From Ceratodon purpureus (Eukaryota; Streptophyta; Bryopsida; Pseudoditrichales; Ditrichaceae): 64,000 nt of DNA. The translations under genes were made by a program, and so were the position numbers. The notes below the pieces were generated by a model, which was not told the origin of the DNA, searched no databases, and worked only from the letters and a program-made list of their open reading frames with translations. Where the stretch lies: the NCBI GenBank assembly GCA_014871385.1, contig CM026421.1, positions 17,281,048 through 17,345,047 on the forward strand. Direction: 5' to 3'. Each line of letters opens with the position of its first letter. Position 1 is the first letter of the stretch. Positions 1 to 12,861 of this stretch are shown piece by piece.

Positions 1-1371
1 TCCCTACCCAAATCTCTCAACAACAAGACTGCAATCTCCTCCCCTCCACTGCAACCTGATCGATATATCTACAATCTACCCAGTGCTAGACAACGAGTCC
101 GCTTATAAACCACTTCAGATCATGAACTTCTTCAACGTAACAACGACACCAACATGAGTCACCAGGACTGTGCATGAACTCAAGCAAGGAATCATCAACA
201 CTGTTCTGACGACATGAATTCTAGAATATCATACACATTTATATCTAGCTTATGCACGAGCCTGAGAATATGTACATCGAGGCTGCAGCTTGAATGGATT
301 AGACCGAGTTCAGTGAATTCTTCTTCATAGTTATATGATGATGGTGGATGCCGGGATACGACGCCGTTCGATAAACTTGTCGAGGAAGGGATTTGGTCGG
401 GAGTGGGAAAGGATCTCCGACATCGCATTTGCGTCGATATCGAGTCTGCATGGGGTGCGTCCATGAGGCGCTTATCGGAGCTGCGCAACTGGCACTGCCT
501 ACAGTCGTGCTGCCCTCCATGGCCGACATGTGGAAGTAGGGTACACTTCCCCGAAGCGACTCTTTGAGGGAATTGTAATCACCGCACAACCTAGATTCGA
601 AGTGTGGAAGTCGTTCTTAGTTCTTGCGAAGTAGTACATTTGTAACGGTTTTAGGTGGTGTAGTGGTTTTGTATATAGTACTCCCCCCTATGAGAGTTGA
701 TATCCGCAGAAGGTTTTGATTACACCGGTGGAGATACTTGTGATACCCGTTTAAGTCTTGACAGGTTGTTTAGGTTGAGATCCTTTGAATACCCATGGAG
801 CCGACTGAAGTGGTGGGCACTCCAGGTGGCGAGACTTGGAACCCGGGCTTGAAGGATCCAGAGTGCATTACCGTGGCATGCTCACCCAGGCACCTAAAAC
901 CGACGTCATCTTCAGACTGGTGTACATAGTTGATTCTGTTATCTATTGATTGTGTAGATAGTGATGGTCTTGGGGTTTGCTTCTTCCACGGCGTCAAGGC
1001 TCCGTTCCTGGGAAGGGAACGGCGATGGTTTCGTGAGCTTCGATTTTCACCGTTTTTTGTTTCCAGAAAATGAGCTCGGAGAGATTGTTGAGGGTTTGCT
1101 CTCGCAATGTGTGGTATGACCCTTGGCGCATGGCTACGTCTTTCTGGCGCTCTTCTTCATGCTTATTACTCTGAGGTTGACGGTCACGGGATGTAGGAGA
1201 GTGTGCGAGCGATTGAGATTTTTGGTTTTTGATTTTACCTGGAATTGATTTTCCATTTCGCTGTTTGTGGGAGGATTGGTTTCCGCGTTAGATTGAGCGT
1301 TGGATTTGAGGTGCGGTAGAGTTGATTCGACCTTGGAGCTTCTTGGATTGAATTGAAGGGAATTGGCAGCG
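1..1371. other. Upstream region and probable 5' leader of the scramblase-like gene
   Basis: No convincing coding region was found here. The part from about 1000 to 1371 is T/G-rich and probably holds the promoter and 5' untranslated leader of the gene whose first ATG is at 1372. The far left (1-600) has only short unsupported open frames on the minus strand; it could be the edge of another transcript, but nothing identifies it. Confidence 0.4.
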
Positions 1372-4300
1372 ATGGTGCGCGGGCAGCGTCAAGCATTGCA
1401 GCTGGTATGTGCGTTCTGATGAGTTCTTGATTACTGGCTTGCTTGATCATATTTTTTCAGACTATGGAGTTTTTGATTGTATGGTAACAATAGCCGTGTG
1501 ATGATGGAATTTTCAGAAGTGAGAGATAGTCTGGGGATATCTTTCTTAATGAATTTTATCTGCAGATTGTTTTTGTCTATGTCTGTGAGTGCTTTTACGG
1601 TTCAAGATTATTGGCCATGGTTAGCGGTTGTTTGAACTCGTTTCCTGCACTTGTTGATCGGTTCTTTGAGTCTTAGTGAAATTTCGTGATTCGAAGCTAT
1701 TTGTTTTTTTGGGAAACAGGTCAGGAGAGGTTCTTTGTTATCAGCTGGTGCACGGTCGCCTTACAGGCGAGAGTTAGGGTTTTGTGTCTCAAGTGAAGAG
1801 CTCCCGCGTAACGAAGCCAAGCATGCTGAGTCAACTAATGAGATCAGCTCATCTTGTCGAATTTCGAAGTTGGTAAGCAGGAATGGTGACATCCAAGCCG
1901 TTGGAGCTTTCAACATATTAGAAGGTAATTGCATCTGCTTTGGGAGATAATCGTAGGATCTAAGATCTAATTATAAATTTTCTGTACTTAAAATTATAAA
2001 GCGTTTTGTAACAAACGTCAGTACTTGGATCATTCAGGGCGTCAATGGCTAGGGTTTCAAAAACGTGGCATTTTCTCTTCGGAACAAGCAATGAAGGCTT
2101 CGGATGAGGAGAAGGCAGGTCTTGTTTCTCAATCAGATAATAATGTTGGCGGACACGGGCAGCCTCCACCGACCCAACCACTTGAAGGAGATTTGATGCC
2201 AACATCGGAAGAAGAAGTGAGCACTTTTAATGATCCTTCGTGATTTGTCGTAGAGTTTAGACTTTTTTAGATCCTTTCCTTTCCTCCGTCTAACTGAGGC
2301 TTGTCGTTTCAGGATTTTCAGTTGTCTTTTAGTAATCAGTCGTTGGTGATGTTGGTGGAAATTTGGTGATACGTATAAATATGTAAGTATAGTCTCCAGA
2401 GGAGGACTATTATGCGTCTGAATTATCTTGTATGTTGAATGGATGTGTATCGCCTGTTTGATATGGTCATCTGACTGTGTATGGGAGAACACGTTCAATA
2501 CCGTGGGTGCCATTGAGTGCATCAAACTGAGATTCTGGTGATTGTTTGAAGCCCGCAGATTATTTTGCAAAATGCCGTCATCATTCACTAATTCTCATTA
2601 ACAATATTGTAGGATAAAATTGCTCCTATTTTGGGAAGATCAGACTTGCTTATAACTCGAAATGTGGAGTGGGCTAATCTTGCTCTTGGATTCGAGCAGG
2701 TATGAATGCACTTGCTGGTTTTACTGTACTATTGCACTTGGTATTCTTACTGTAAGATTGCAGTATTTTATCTAAATTATAGTTTTTTGGAAGTCTTGAT
2801 ATTTCTTTGATAATACATGGTGCAGATACACGATCTTGTTCTCATTTATTGATCTTGTGCAGCAAAATAAATATGTCATCATGGATCCCTTGGAGCCGCA
2901 AGCAGTGAGTTGCCGATCACTTCCGAAATGAATTGTACTGGACCATATTGTACTGTTTGTTTTGGTACTTGATGCCCTCTTGTTTGTAACATTCCTTTAG
3001 GATGTTTTTCCAGTATGCGCACATGATACAACGTTGAATGCGTGTGACATGTGTTAATTATATAGACATAACGATTAAAGTTTTGCACTATAGAGTATCA
3101 TTTTCACTTGATGTTGTTGCAGCTGATTTTGCATGTATTGGGTTTTTGATTTTCAGCCAGTGGGGTATATTGTTGAAGAGAGCAACGTAATCTTACGACA
3201 GGCGTGTGATCCTTACCTTTATTACTCTCATGGGTTGTATAGTTCTTTGATGGAAGTATTCTATTAAGATTCATATTTAGCTTAATGGTACTTTCGTAAA
3301 TGAATCAATTACTCGGTATGTTCTCTCAGCTTTCTTAGACGTTTTGCTCTCTTAGCTTGCTTAGTACACGCAAAGGATTTAATTCTATCTCATGCATGAA
3401 CCAAAATTCTCTTCTGAAATTTATTAATCCTACAGGTTATGAGGACCAGACGGCCTTTTGTAGTATCGGTATTAGATGCCAATGGTGAAGAAGTGTGCCG
3501 GGTAGATATCTTTGCGCTAAACTTTTTCTCCTTATTGCCGACCAATAATCAACTACAATATACAGTTGCATCTTTTAAACTATATCTTTGACCACAATAT
3601 ACAGTTTGACCATTGAGCTCTGCCTAGTACAAAGTAGTAGGCGCAATATTTGCATTGTCTCTATTTTATCGAGTACGTCGCATGTAAATCACGGTGAGGT
3701 TTATTTGATTCATTTGAATGTTCAGGTGCGAAGACCACCGTTTTTTATAAATAGCTCAATGTTCATTGAGGTCAATGGCAAGGTAAGTGGTTCGTTCTTG
3801 AAAACTTGAATTCCATGCGCACATCTAGATTCCATGTCGAATGGCCTCTGTTGAGCGTGCTTGATTATGCAAGATTTGATTTGGTCTTATAACGTGTGCT
3901 TTTCACTCTGTGAATAGATTATCGGCGAATGTCATGGAAAATGGCATCTTTGGAAGCGTATATATGATGTGTACATAGGGTAATAGTTTTTCCACGGTTG
4001 TTGAATTGTTTATACTGTTCACTATGTAACGGGTTGAAAGATTCACGAACTACTGAAAATTCTATGAGTAACCGGAGCTTGGAAGGTAGTCAATTTGTCT
4101 AATTTCACTCTCTTTTGCAGAAACAAGCAATTTGCAACAGTGGAGAATCCTGGTCTTTGGAATTGGACTTTCACTCTAGCGGATGATAGTGGAGGAGTTC
4201 TCGCAGTAATCGACCGGAATTGGCGTGGTTTTGGATTTGAGGTGGGGTTTTTTGATAAAAAATTATCAAATTTATGATTATTATTGTTATTATTATTTTC

Positions 4301-6151
4301 ATTTTAGTGGTCATTATGTTCTTAATTTATGAGGGACGTTTTGATTTGTACAATACGGTAGACAAAATCGACAGGAAACTGTCCAGGCTTCACCACTTGA
4401 TTTCAATATTTGTGTACCTGATAGTCGTAGCTGATCTTTGTTTGCAGTTTCTGACTGATGCTGGACAATACATGGTTAGATTTGGGGATGTCTTACCAAA
4501 AGGGAGCATCCACCATCCCGTTCCCACAGCAGAGGGAGTAGACAGGAAGCCATTTTTGCTATCAAAGAACGAAACAACAGGCGCTGCGGAAGTGCATCAG
4601 TTGCAAGAGGCTGCTGAACAGGTTTATTATTTTTCATTGAAATGGGCTGATATGTTGCTCAAGCCTCACTCTTGTCCTTGGTCCATTTTAATGAGGTGTA
4701 GCCTCACTTTATCTGACCACTTTATAATGCGCCATATGTATTTTGGTCAGAAAATAGAATTTACTCTTTCATCCTGTATGTTTTCATTTGTCATGGGTGT
4801 TTGCTATCTGATCAAGTTCGGACATGTACCACCTTTAATATTTGAATCATCTGGTTCATGCTACATCTCAATTGTGATCATTAGTTTAAGATGTTGCACA
4901 TGCGTGTGCCAGGTTGATGCATTAGCCGTGGCTAGACCATTGAAATTGACAGAGCGAGCTGTGGTCTTAGCGCTGGCAGTATCTCTTGACAATGACTATT
5001 TTTCAAGACACAGTCAACATGGGTACGTACTTTTCTTTCCGCACATGTACTCGTTGAGCTGTTCTAAACCACATGCATGAACACGCTGTGTAGTCCAGCG
5101 TTTTAGCGGTGAGACATTATTATCAAGGAGATGCTAAGCTTGTATTCCCCGGTATACCTTCCGGTTTGTTTCGTTTTGTGAGCACGTGGCTTCACGTACT
5201 CTGTCTAATTCATTGCTGAGAGACATTTGCTTTTGTGTACGGCTTTTAGCATGCAACTTTGAACAAGTCGCAGGATACGATGCTGTTTGAAGGGTTCTTC
5301 AGACTCGTGATATTTGATACTTACTAACGTTTTATTCTCATGGCTGACTAACAGTATCGGGATGCCCCTCCCCTTTCCCTTTCCATACTACTCGTCTGGA
5401 GCAGCCGCTGCTGAAGATTCTCCGGCAGGATCATCAAATACCGGTAAGCACTGCCTTTTCTCTGAGACACGAACATTTAAAGAATCAACAGCTTAGGGTT
5501 TAGATCCCAGTATCTTTATATATGATGTCGGCACTGAATGCGATGTTACTTCCACTGTACAATGTGCAAAGAATATTTTATTCCGTAGATTGCATTCAGT
5601 TGTCCTACTTCCTTCAAGGCACATATGCTACTTTAGATGAGTACCAAATGCATTTGTTATTGAGGGTTATACCTATTTGTTACGTTAACATAGTTATCAT
5701 CCCTATATTCTGTTGAATAGTATTATGAAAACTAATATGATCCACAAAGTACTTACTAGACAATTATGCGAGGAATTATGCGAGGAATTTCCGTACCAAT
5801 GACGCCTTACTTTGGATATGTGCAGAGAGTGAAAGTGGGCATGAAGTCTTTCCTCGTCAAGGTTTTCAGGGTACGCAATCTGAAAACACAGCTGGAGATG
5901 GAGAGGTAGCCAATGACACACGTGCAGACGATCCTTACCATGGCATTTTTGATGAGCCTGGTGGTAGTGGCCAGAACACACCAGACTCTGAGACTGATGG
6001 TAAGTGGGGAAAAGTTTTTGACGACAGTCCTGAGCCTGATTCTGGCTCTGATAGTAAATGGGGACAGTTTTTTGACGACACCCCGGATTCGGACTCTGGC
6101 TCTGGTGGTGGCTGGGGGCTTGGCGACTGGGGAGTAGGTTCCGATTCATAG
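1372..6151 (+). CDS. Phospholipid scramblase-like protein (scramblase/AIM25 family) with acidic C-terminal repeats
   Basis: Fourteen exons: 1372-1404, 1720-1924, 2038-2216, 2613-2699, 2863-2904, 3157-3201, 3436-3501, 3726-3782, 3918-3979, 4121-4241, 4448-4621, 4913-5022, 5355-5443, 5826-6151. They sum to 532 codons with consistent phases. Residues 1-139 are basic and Ser-rich, then low in complexity, and could include an organelle-targeting sequence. Residues about 140-420 carry the scramblase fold signature, including the RTRRPF block, ILGRSDLLITR, and an ENPGLWNWTF-DRNWRGFGFE segment. Members of this family move phospholipids between bilayer leaflets or act at the mitochondrial membrane (AIM25); which applies here is not shown. 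The last exon adds an acidic tail with repeated KWG-x-x-FDD-(S/T)P-DSGS units, ending Gly/Trp-rich. The sixth intron appears to use a GC donor (3202). The start is the first ATG that joins in phase to exon 2. The family is confident; the first exon is less so. Confidence 0.88.
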
Positions 6152-7839
6152 AAATCGAATGTAGCAGTGATGATGTCGACCCATTTGCAGTTTTGTACGG
6201 GGCTCGGCAAACGAAGTATAGTTAAGAGTGTACAAAGTACACACGGATTGTAACCAGGAGAATGTTAGGTCGAATGAGATTCTTCACCGGGAGTATTCGG
6301 ACTATCCCGAAGGTAGATGTCAGGGTATTTCAATGAGAGTAGGGTTGGCCACATCTAATTATTCTTACCACCATTGTCTCTCCTCGACAATCGCAGTTAA
6401 TCTTTGTCACTCAGTCTACTTGGAGCCTACAAGGCGGGGCAAAAGCAGCGCATCTGCAATGAAAATGCTATTCCGGCATTTGTAAATTTGTTTCATGTGA
6501 ATCAGTATGCAAGGACATTCCTAGAGGAGCAACTAGGGATATCCCATCCACTGATAGATACAGGCTAGCAACTTTAGCAGTACGTCTTCTAAGTGGGCCA
6601 AAGTTGATTCACTCCTGCATCATGAAGTGGGCCAAAGTTCTTTGTCAGGCCCCTACTATTTATAATACAAGTCATGAGAATTCAAGTTACAACGAAGGCC
6701 GAGCAAACAGAGCAATTGCTCAATAATGTTGAAATGTGGATTCAGGGAGGTAAGGAGGGACGGAGGGACGGAGGAATGTAAACTCATCTCACAGCCAAAA
6801 TTGGAACACAATCATTGGAATAAAACAACATAGGGTCCCTCAAATCATGGACAATGACTCAAGACCAAATATTCAAAACCCCCAGCCCAATGATTGTGAA
6901 CTCATCTACATACTCATCACAACCCCTAAACCAAAAGCTCAAAATCCTCTCACAGTCTGACTCCATTCCCCCATCCCCACGTTGTCACCCCTATAAACGC
7001 GGAACGGGGACAGGACCCCCCCTCCCCCCAAACACCGGATTTCAAACCAAAGAGCACAAACATAACGTTAACGCCCCTCAACCCCATCCCCACCCACCCC
7101 GGTACACACAACAGTACAGTGCAGGCCCAATACCATCATGACCGATCCCAAGTTCGAATCCCTCCCGAATCCCTCCGAAAGGAAGACCCCCTCCCTCCCA
7201 GCCATCTTCGGTTCCAAGTTCGGTTTCCCAGTCTCCGTTTGGTCACGATTATGGTGACCTCCACAACACAAAAGGAGGGAGGTGAGGGTCCAGGGACACA
7301 GACCGAATGAGAGAGAGTGAGAGAGAGCACAGTGATGAGTGAGGAGAGATCAATACACAAGGTGTAAGTTTACTACTTCTGGATTGGCAGCTTCTGTGGG
7401 GGATAGGCCGGCTGTGGATGTGCACGATTGGTTTGCTGCTTGTTCGAGTTCGATTAGCTCTCACGGGTTGTGTCGCTCGTCTTTTCTGCGCTGCCGTCCA
7501 TGAGCGGATTGCTCAACTGATTGCTCACGTTGCAGCCAGTGGCTTTTCTGGTGAGGTTTACAGTTTTTTGAGTTTTTGAGTTTTTGTGGGTTTGGGTTGG
7601 GTTGGGTTGGGTTGGGTTGTGAGATTGCGTTTCAGGTGGAGGGTTTAGGGTGCTCGTGGGTGGGGAGGAGGGGATGGGTAGGTGAGTGTTTGTGTTTCGG
7701 AGGGGAGCTTTGGTGGATTGGTTGTGGGAATTTGCGAAAATTGGCTGAGTTTGTGTGTGATTGATGTGCAGGTGAAGCATGCGAGTTCGTGGTGATTGTT
7801 ATTTGGAGTGGTTGAGGATTTGAGGAGGTAGTGGAGGCC
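6152..7839. other. Spacer: 3' end of scramblase-like gene and leader of the ADIP-like gene
   Basis: No coding region is supported. 6152-6700 is probably 3' untranslated sequence. 6850-7130 is C-rich and purine-poor. A GA-rich microsatellite lies near 7300-7340. A run of five-base GGGTT units at about 7588-7619 sits inside what is probably the 5' leader or a leader intron of the next gene. Confidence 0.5.
7588..7619 (+). repeat. Short tandem repeat, GGGTT units
   Basis: About five consecutive GGGTT units. It resembles a telomere repeat at a glance, but the plant telomere unit is TTTAGGG, so this is treated as an ordinary pentanucleotide repeat in a leader. Confidence 0.85.
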
Positions 7840-10800
7840 ATGGGGATGAGCGATGGTGACGCTGGTTACATGGTGGGTTTTTTTTTCTGGCAGCTTGGGA
7901 ATTCTGTGGACGATGACCGAGTGTTCGATGGAATGGTTCATGTGGTTGGTTGGTTGTTTGTTTGATCGGCAACGTGAAATGGGAGAAAGAGAGTCTCTGT
8001 TTTGGAGGATTGAGAAGTTTCTGTTCTCTTTTGTTGGAGTTAGGGCTGGACGGCATTGGGGTTAATCGTTGTGTTTTGTATAGGTTTTTAAAGCATATTG
8101 ATGTCTCCGGCACTTGTTTGGTTTCTGTGTAGTTAGAGCTGAGTTTGATCAGCAGACGTCCAGAGATGGTATTTTTGTTGACAATTAATGTCATTGTATC
8201 GAAGGGCAGCCTACTGCATTTTAGTGTTGGCGAATCTGATTGCGCTCCTTATGGATTGTTACCAAGCAATTCATCGATGGTTATGATCGGCGATGGTTTT
8301 GTGCCGATGCTTGTTTAGCTCGATTTGATGTGCCGGAATTTCGTGATGGCTGGTGTGCCCGTTTTAGTCTTGTTGTGTTTGACTGACGTCCCAATATTTT
8401 CCTTTTTGACAGGGTGCATATGATCCCAGCTACACTTCTGGGTAGGTCTTCTCAGCTTCATGCCTACCTTTCCTTCCTATCTCCCCTTGTTATCAACATG
8501 TGAAGAAACATTGATGTCATGCATTTGGTGGTATTTTCAGATGTCATTTTCTTGTCTAGTCGGGTCTAGCATTCTTACATTTCTTTGCTCGTTTTGTCAG
8601 ACAATTGTGCTTACTCAGACTTATCGTTATGCATCATATTTTTATACGTTTAGAGTCTTATCTCATTGCAACCCGCCGATTTTGCTTATCTTGCTTGGTT
8701 TGCAACTTGCAGGGATGATACCTTTGCCGATATACACAACCTGGACCATTGCATTAAATACCTCAACCAGTCTTTAGTCACATTTGGCTTTCCTTCTGGA
8801 CTTAATTTGTACTCCAGTGAACCTGTAAGTGCTTTAATCGTCCGATTGTTTCATGATTCGTTTGGGTTTACTTGTCGTTTTGAGACTCACCGTGGTCAAT
8901 GCTTTAGTTTCTGATAAGTACTCTTGATTTGTGGAAATGATGACGTACGTACAGGGTTCAATCGTGCGAACATGTAACTGCATATACGCCATGATTCAGC
9001 AGCGGCAACGGGACATTGAGTATCGCGAAACAGCCAACGAGACCCGGCAGAGGTGCTAGCAGAAGCCCGTCATAGTAGTTATTTTCCTGTCGTTGAGGGT
9101 TTAGGTTGAATGCGTTGCGCGCATCTTATGTTTGAAATAAACAGATTTGTCTGTTTTCTGTAGAATACTTTTAGAGTTCGGGTTTGGACCTTATAACACT
9201 CCCACAAATCATGCTGAAAATTTAGGATGTGCTGTGCAGGCTTATGTCAGATATGTCAAGGCTTGAAGCAAAAGTGGAAAGACTGACGGACCAATTAGCT
9301 AGTAAGGAACGTGAATTGCAAGCAATCACAAGCAAGGTATTCTAAACATTCAATGATAAGAAATATGTCTATCCTGATCATGCGTACATGTTACATTGAA
9401 AATATTGTTGAGGATGACATTTACAGCCAAAGTCAAATCAAAGCATTAATCACTGTACTGTTGTTTGATTACCTCAATTCTAGCGATAAATATCTTAGTA
9501 AACGATCTTTACTAGAATTGACTGATGTGGTATCTGTGCCCAATGGGCGAAATCGTGATTGTCACTCGTTACATTCACCAACCTGAATAGAATTCAGTTA
9601 GTATCCCCCATGATTTGTTTTACTGGTGTCCTGAATGTAGTATGTTATTTTGTTAACAGGAGCAGAAGGCAGCAGCTACCAGCAGAGCGCAAATTGAGAG
9701 GCTTCAGCACGAGAAGGATGAGTTTCAGAGAATGGTGATTAGTACACAGGTGAGCAGCTTTGCATAAAAAGCCTTTGATATAGAGCTAATACAACTTGTT
9801 GTTTTTCAATGCTTGGCATTTTAGCGGGTCATTATTTCAAATCAGCTTCAATTGCCTTATCTAATATGTTGAATGGGTTCTGCCAGCAAGTAAAGATCCA
9901 ACAGATGCATGAGTTGAAGAAGAAGGAGAAAGATTATATCAAGTTGCAGGTATAATGGGAACCCTTTCGATGCTCCTTAAGGTCTTTCCATGTTGAGATC
10001 TTGTTTTCTTGAAAATGTTTCATACGTCTCTAAGGTGATCTGAACCCATATTGGTTGGTTCAGGAACGATTGAATCAAGTCTTGATGGAAAAAAAGAAAG
10101 AGTCCAAGACCGGTATCGAGATTATGAATTTATTACAGGTAACCATTTCCTTCTTTGGTTAGTGAAAGTTTCCTTCCTAGATCAGATTTATGCCCACAGT
10201 TCTTGAAGGTTCTCTGAAAAATGTTTTAGTTCAGAGAGCTAAAAATGTTGTGATGTAGAATGCTGGGCCGAAATATAATGTTGATCAAAAGCTTTCACTT
10301 TCATTACCCACATGGCTTTCGAATGTGAATTCATTATAAACAGCGTATGCATATAGTGACTCTGAACTGCCTCTTAACTCTGAGCAGAAGGAGGGAAGGC
10401 AACGGGGCACTTGGAACACCAAGAAAGCGGATGGTGATTTCTACAAGATGATTGTACGAGACTCCTTTTACTATTCTTGAACAGATGGTGACTCTAAAAC
10501 AGTTAATCTACTATTAATTAATGAGTGTGACCTCTCTTACTTCTTCATTTTTGTGCAATTTTACATTAAGTTCAGATGTCATAATTTTCTGCACTTGAGT
10601 GTCGTCTGTCTTGCTTGAAATCCTGTGATTTGGATTTACATATAGTATGGCATGAAAATTTCGATTTTCAAGGTTGTTGTTCTATGTATGACTAAAGGTT
10701 TTTAGACAGGATATGGTATTTGGACCTTGACTGAATAAATGATCTCTGTGCAGGTGGACGCATATGAAACCAAGAAGCAAGAACTTGTGGCTGAAAATTC

Positions 10801-12861
10801 TGATTTGCGCGCATTGCTTCGATCCATGCAGGTTTGGCAGTATACTTTTCATCAACATCCCTTCGTTTGGCAGTGATCAGATTCCTCCTCCAAGTATCGA
10901 ACCTTGGATCAGGTTGGATAATTCTGCAGCGAAATGATTTTCGTGCCAGGAATGCAATTTTGATGTCAGAGCTGAATCTGTTGCATTGTGATGCAGGGTG
11001 ATATGCGTGATTTTCTGAATACCCCAAGTGGTCTTATGAGACCAGGTACTGGAGCAAGTTCCCATGAACTTGAGCCACCACCCACTCCACTGGGAGGCCG
11101 AACGGTAATTGTAGCCTTAGTTTGCTGAATAACTCCTGTGTTTCGCAATTACTAGGATTACTTCTGCTGTCTGACTTAAACCTATCAAATACTAAGAGAC
11201 ATGGATCGTAGTAGGCTGAACGTTCTGTAGAGAACAGAACATGTGACATATTCTCCTTTAAAGGTCGGGCTGTTCGATCATCCACTTCCGGAAGCTGAAT
11301 GATGTGCTCCTTGTGCAGGATGTATTTGACCTACCCTTTCATATGGCAAGGGATCAGATTGAACATAGTTTGCGTGCCAAAATGTCTACCATTAAGGTAA
11401 AGTTGTCATGCTTGTTGTACAGGAGCTATCTTGTAGGCCTCTAAGTTAATCATTGAATACATTTTTAGTGGGATCCTTCATAAAGAAAATAAACGCTGTG
11501 CAAGTAGGTCTTTTGAATTCTATTCTCCTGCTGTCGCTTTGGGATGAAATCGGCAGTTTCTGTTCTTCAGTGTAGACTGTTTGTTACATGATGTTCCAGT
11601 TGCTGATATGTCTTTCTCACAGGAACGAATGACGCAGCTGCAAGAAAGTCAGATTGGACTTAATGCAGGAAGAGAAACCAGTGAACGTGAGCAAGCTCTT
11701 GAAGCACAGCTTGTAGAGGCCCGCAGTATTATTTCTGAACAGGTACCCTTCCTTCCTGTTGATCGGTCTCTTACCGTGATCACATGTACCATGTCCTAGA
11801 GAACAGAACATTAGTACGTGAGATGAATTTGATAATTCACACTCACGCTTTGCAGTCGACAGTTCCCTTCGTTTCCAATGCATGCCTTGTTCCCCTCGTG
11901 TTGTGTCTCTGAGAAAGCCGATAACTAACCACTAGAATGTAGATAATTACGGTGGAGCACCAGAATTTCTGTAGTTGTTGATTCTCTAGTTAAGTAGAAG
12001 CGGCGAAGGTTTTTATGTTGTCATTTTATCTTATATAAATATTCGTATTCATATTTTTGTAACTTGTGCCTGTCAAGTTTCTTAACCACGATCTCATGGT
12101 TTCTTGGGGATGCAGGCGAGTCTAATGAACAAGCAAACGTCTGACGATGACAGCAGGTATTGTGGTTCTGTTCTTGTTCCTGCAAGGTGCTCTATGTAGT
12201 TCTCATGGATTTAGTACCCAGATCTTGTATCAATTCCTTGATCTCATTTTCTTAAGAGGGGGATTTTGTCAATGTCTCTGTTTGGGTTTTCACGACATGT
12301 GAATAGATATGCCCGTTTAGGAACTGCTTTGGGTGTAACCGCAACTCTGTTTAATCCACTTACATATTAATTCAGTATGAGAAGTAGAAACTCTACTAAT
12401 ATAAGATGTCTAATAGTATGTTACTGTACTTAATATTATCTTCAATATAAATGGTAATTGAACCTTTTTTGGCAGAAATGTTAGTGCGGAGCGAGTGGAT
12501 TCTGAGGATAGGGCAAGTACTGCACAGGACGTATGTATCCAAGTTCCCATTCATAGATGGTTTTTAAGAACATTAATGGCGTGACTAGGATTTTAGTACA
12601 TAGTCTCTGAAAATCTTGAACTCATGCTTAAAGATACAAGGAGGAACAATTACTCATGCTAAAAAATACTAATACATTGCACTTATGTTTTATCTTTTAC
12701 AGACCAACAGTGGAGAACATGGGAATATCATAGCAGGTAGCAATGATCCATCCAGCGTTGGCGATGATTATATTCTACACAGGAAAACAGTTCCTAATGG
12801 GGGTCTCGGGTCTCTTCGACCTCATCGGGTTCCACTTGTGCCCACAGGGTACCACCAGTAG
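7840..12861 (+). CDS. Afadin/alpha-actinin-binding (ADIP/SSX2IP-type) coiled-coil protein
   Basis: Sixteen exons: 7840-7872, 8413-8441, 8713-8824, 8955-9052, 9240-9336, 9660-9749, 9887-9949, 10064-10138, 10388-10453, 10754-10831, 10997-11104, 11319-11396, 11623-11742, 12116-12156, 12476-12530, 12703-12861. The sum is 434 codons including the stop, with every junction in phase. Residues about 22-58 hold the family's N-terminal block (ADIHNLDHCIKYLNQSL, then TFGFP and LNLY), followed by heptad-rich coiled coil to about residue 300 and a Ser/Asp-rich tail. In animals and fission yeast, ADIP relatives (SSX2IP/Msd1) anchor microtubules at centrosomes, centriolar satellites or spindle poles. Plant members are poorly characterised, so a microtubule-organising role is inferred from family only. 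The start is the first ATG giving a phase-0 join, 33 nt before its donor. Confidence 0.85.

Noticed and set aside
5703-6210. Minus-strand frames opposite the scramblase tail
   Set aside because: They mirror the repeated acidic coding sequence of the last exon and have no independent support.
7588-7619. Telomere-like G-rich repeat
   Set aside because: The unit is GGGTT, not the plant TTTAGGG, and only about five copies lie in a gene leader.
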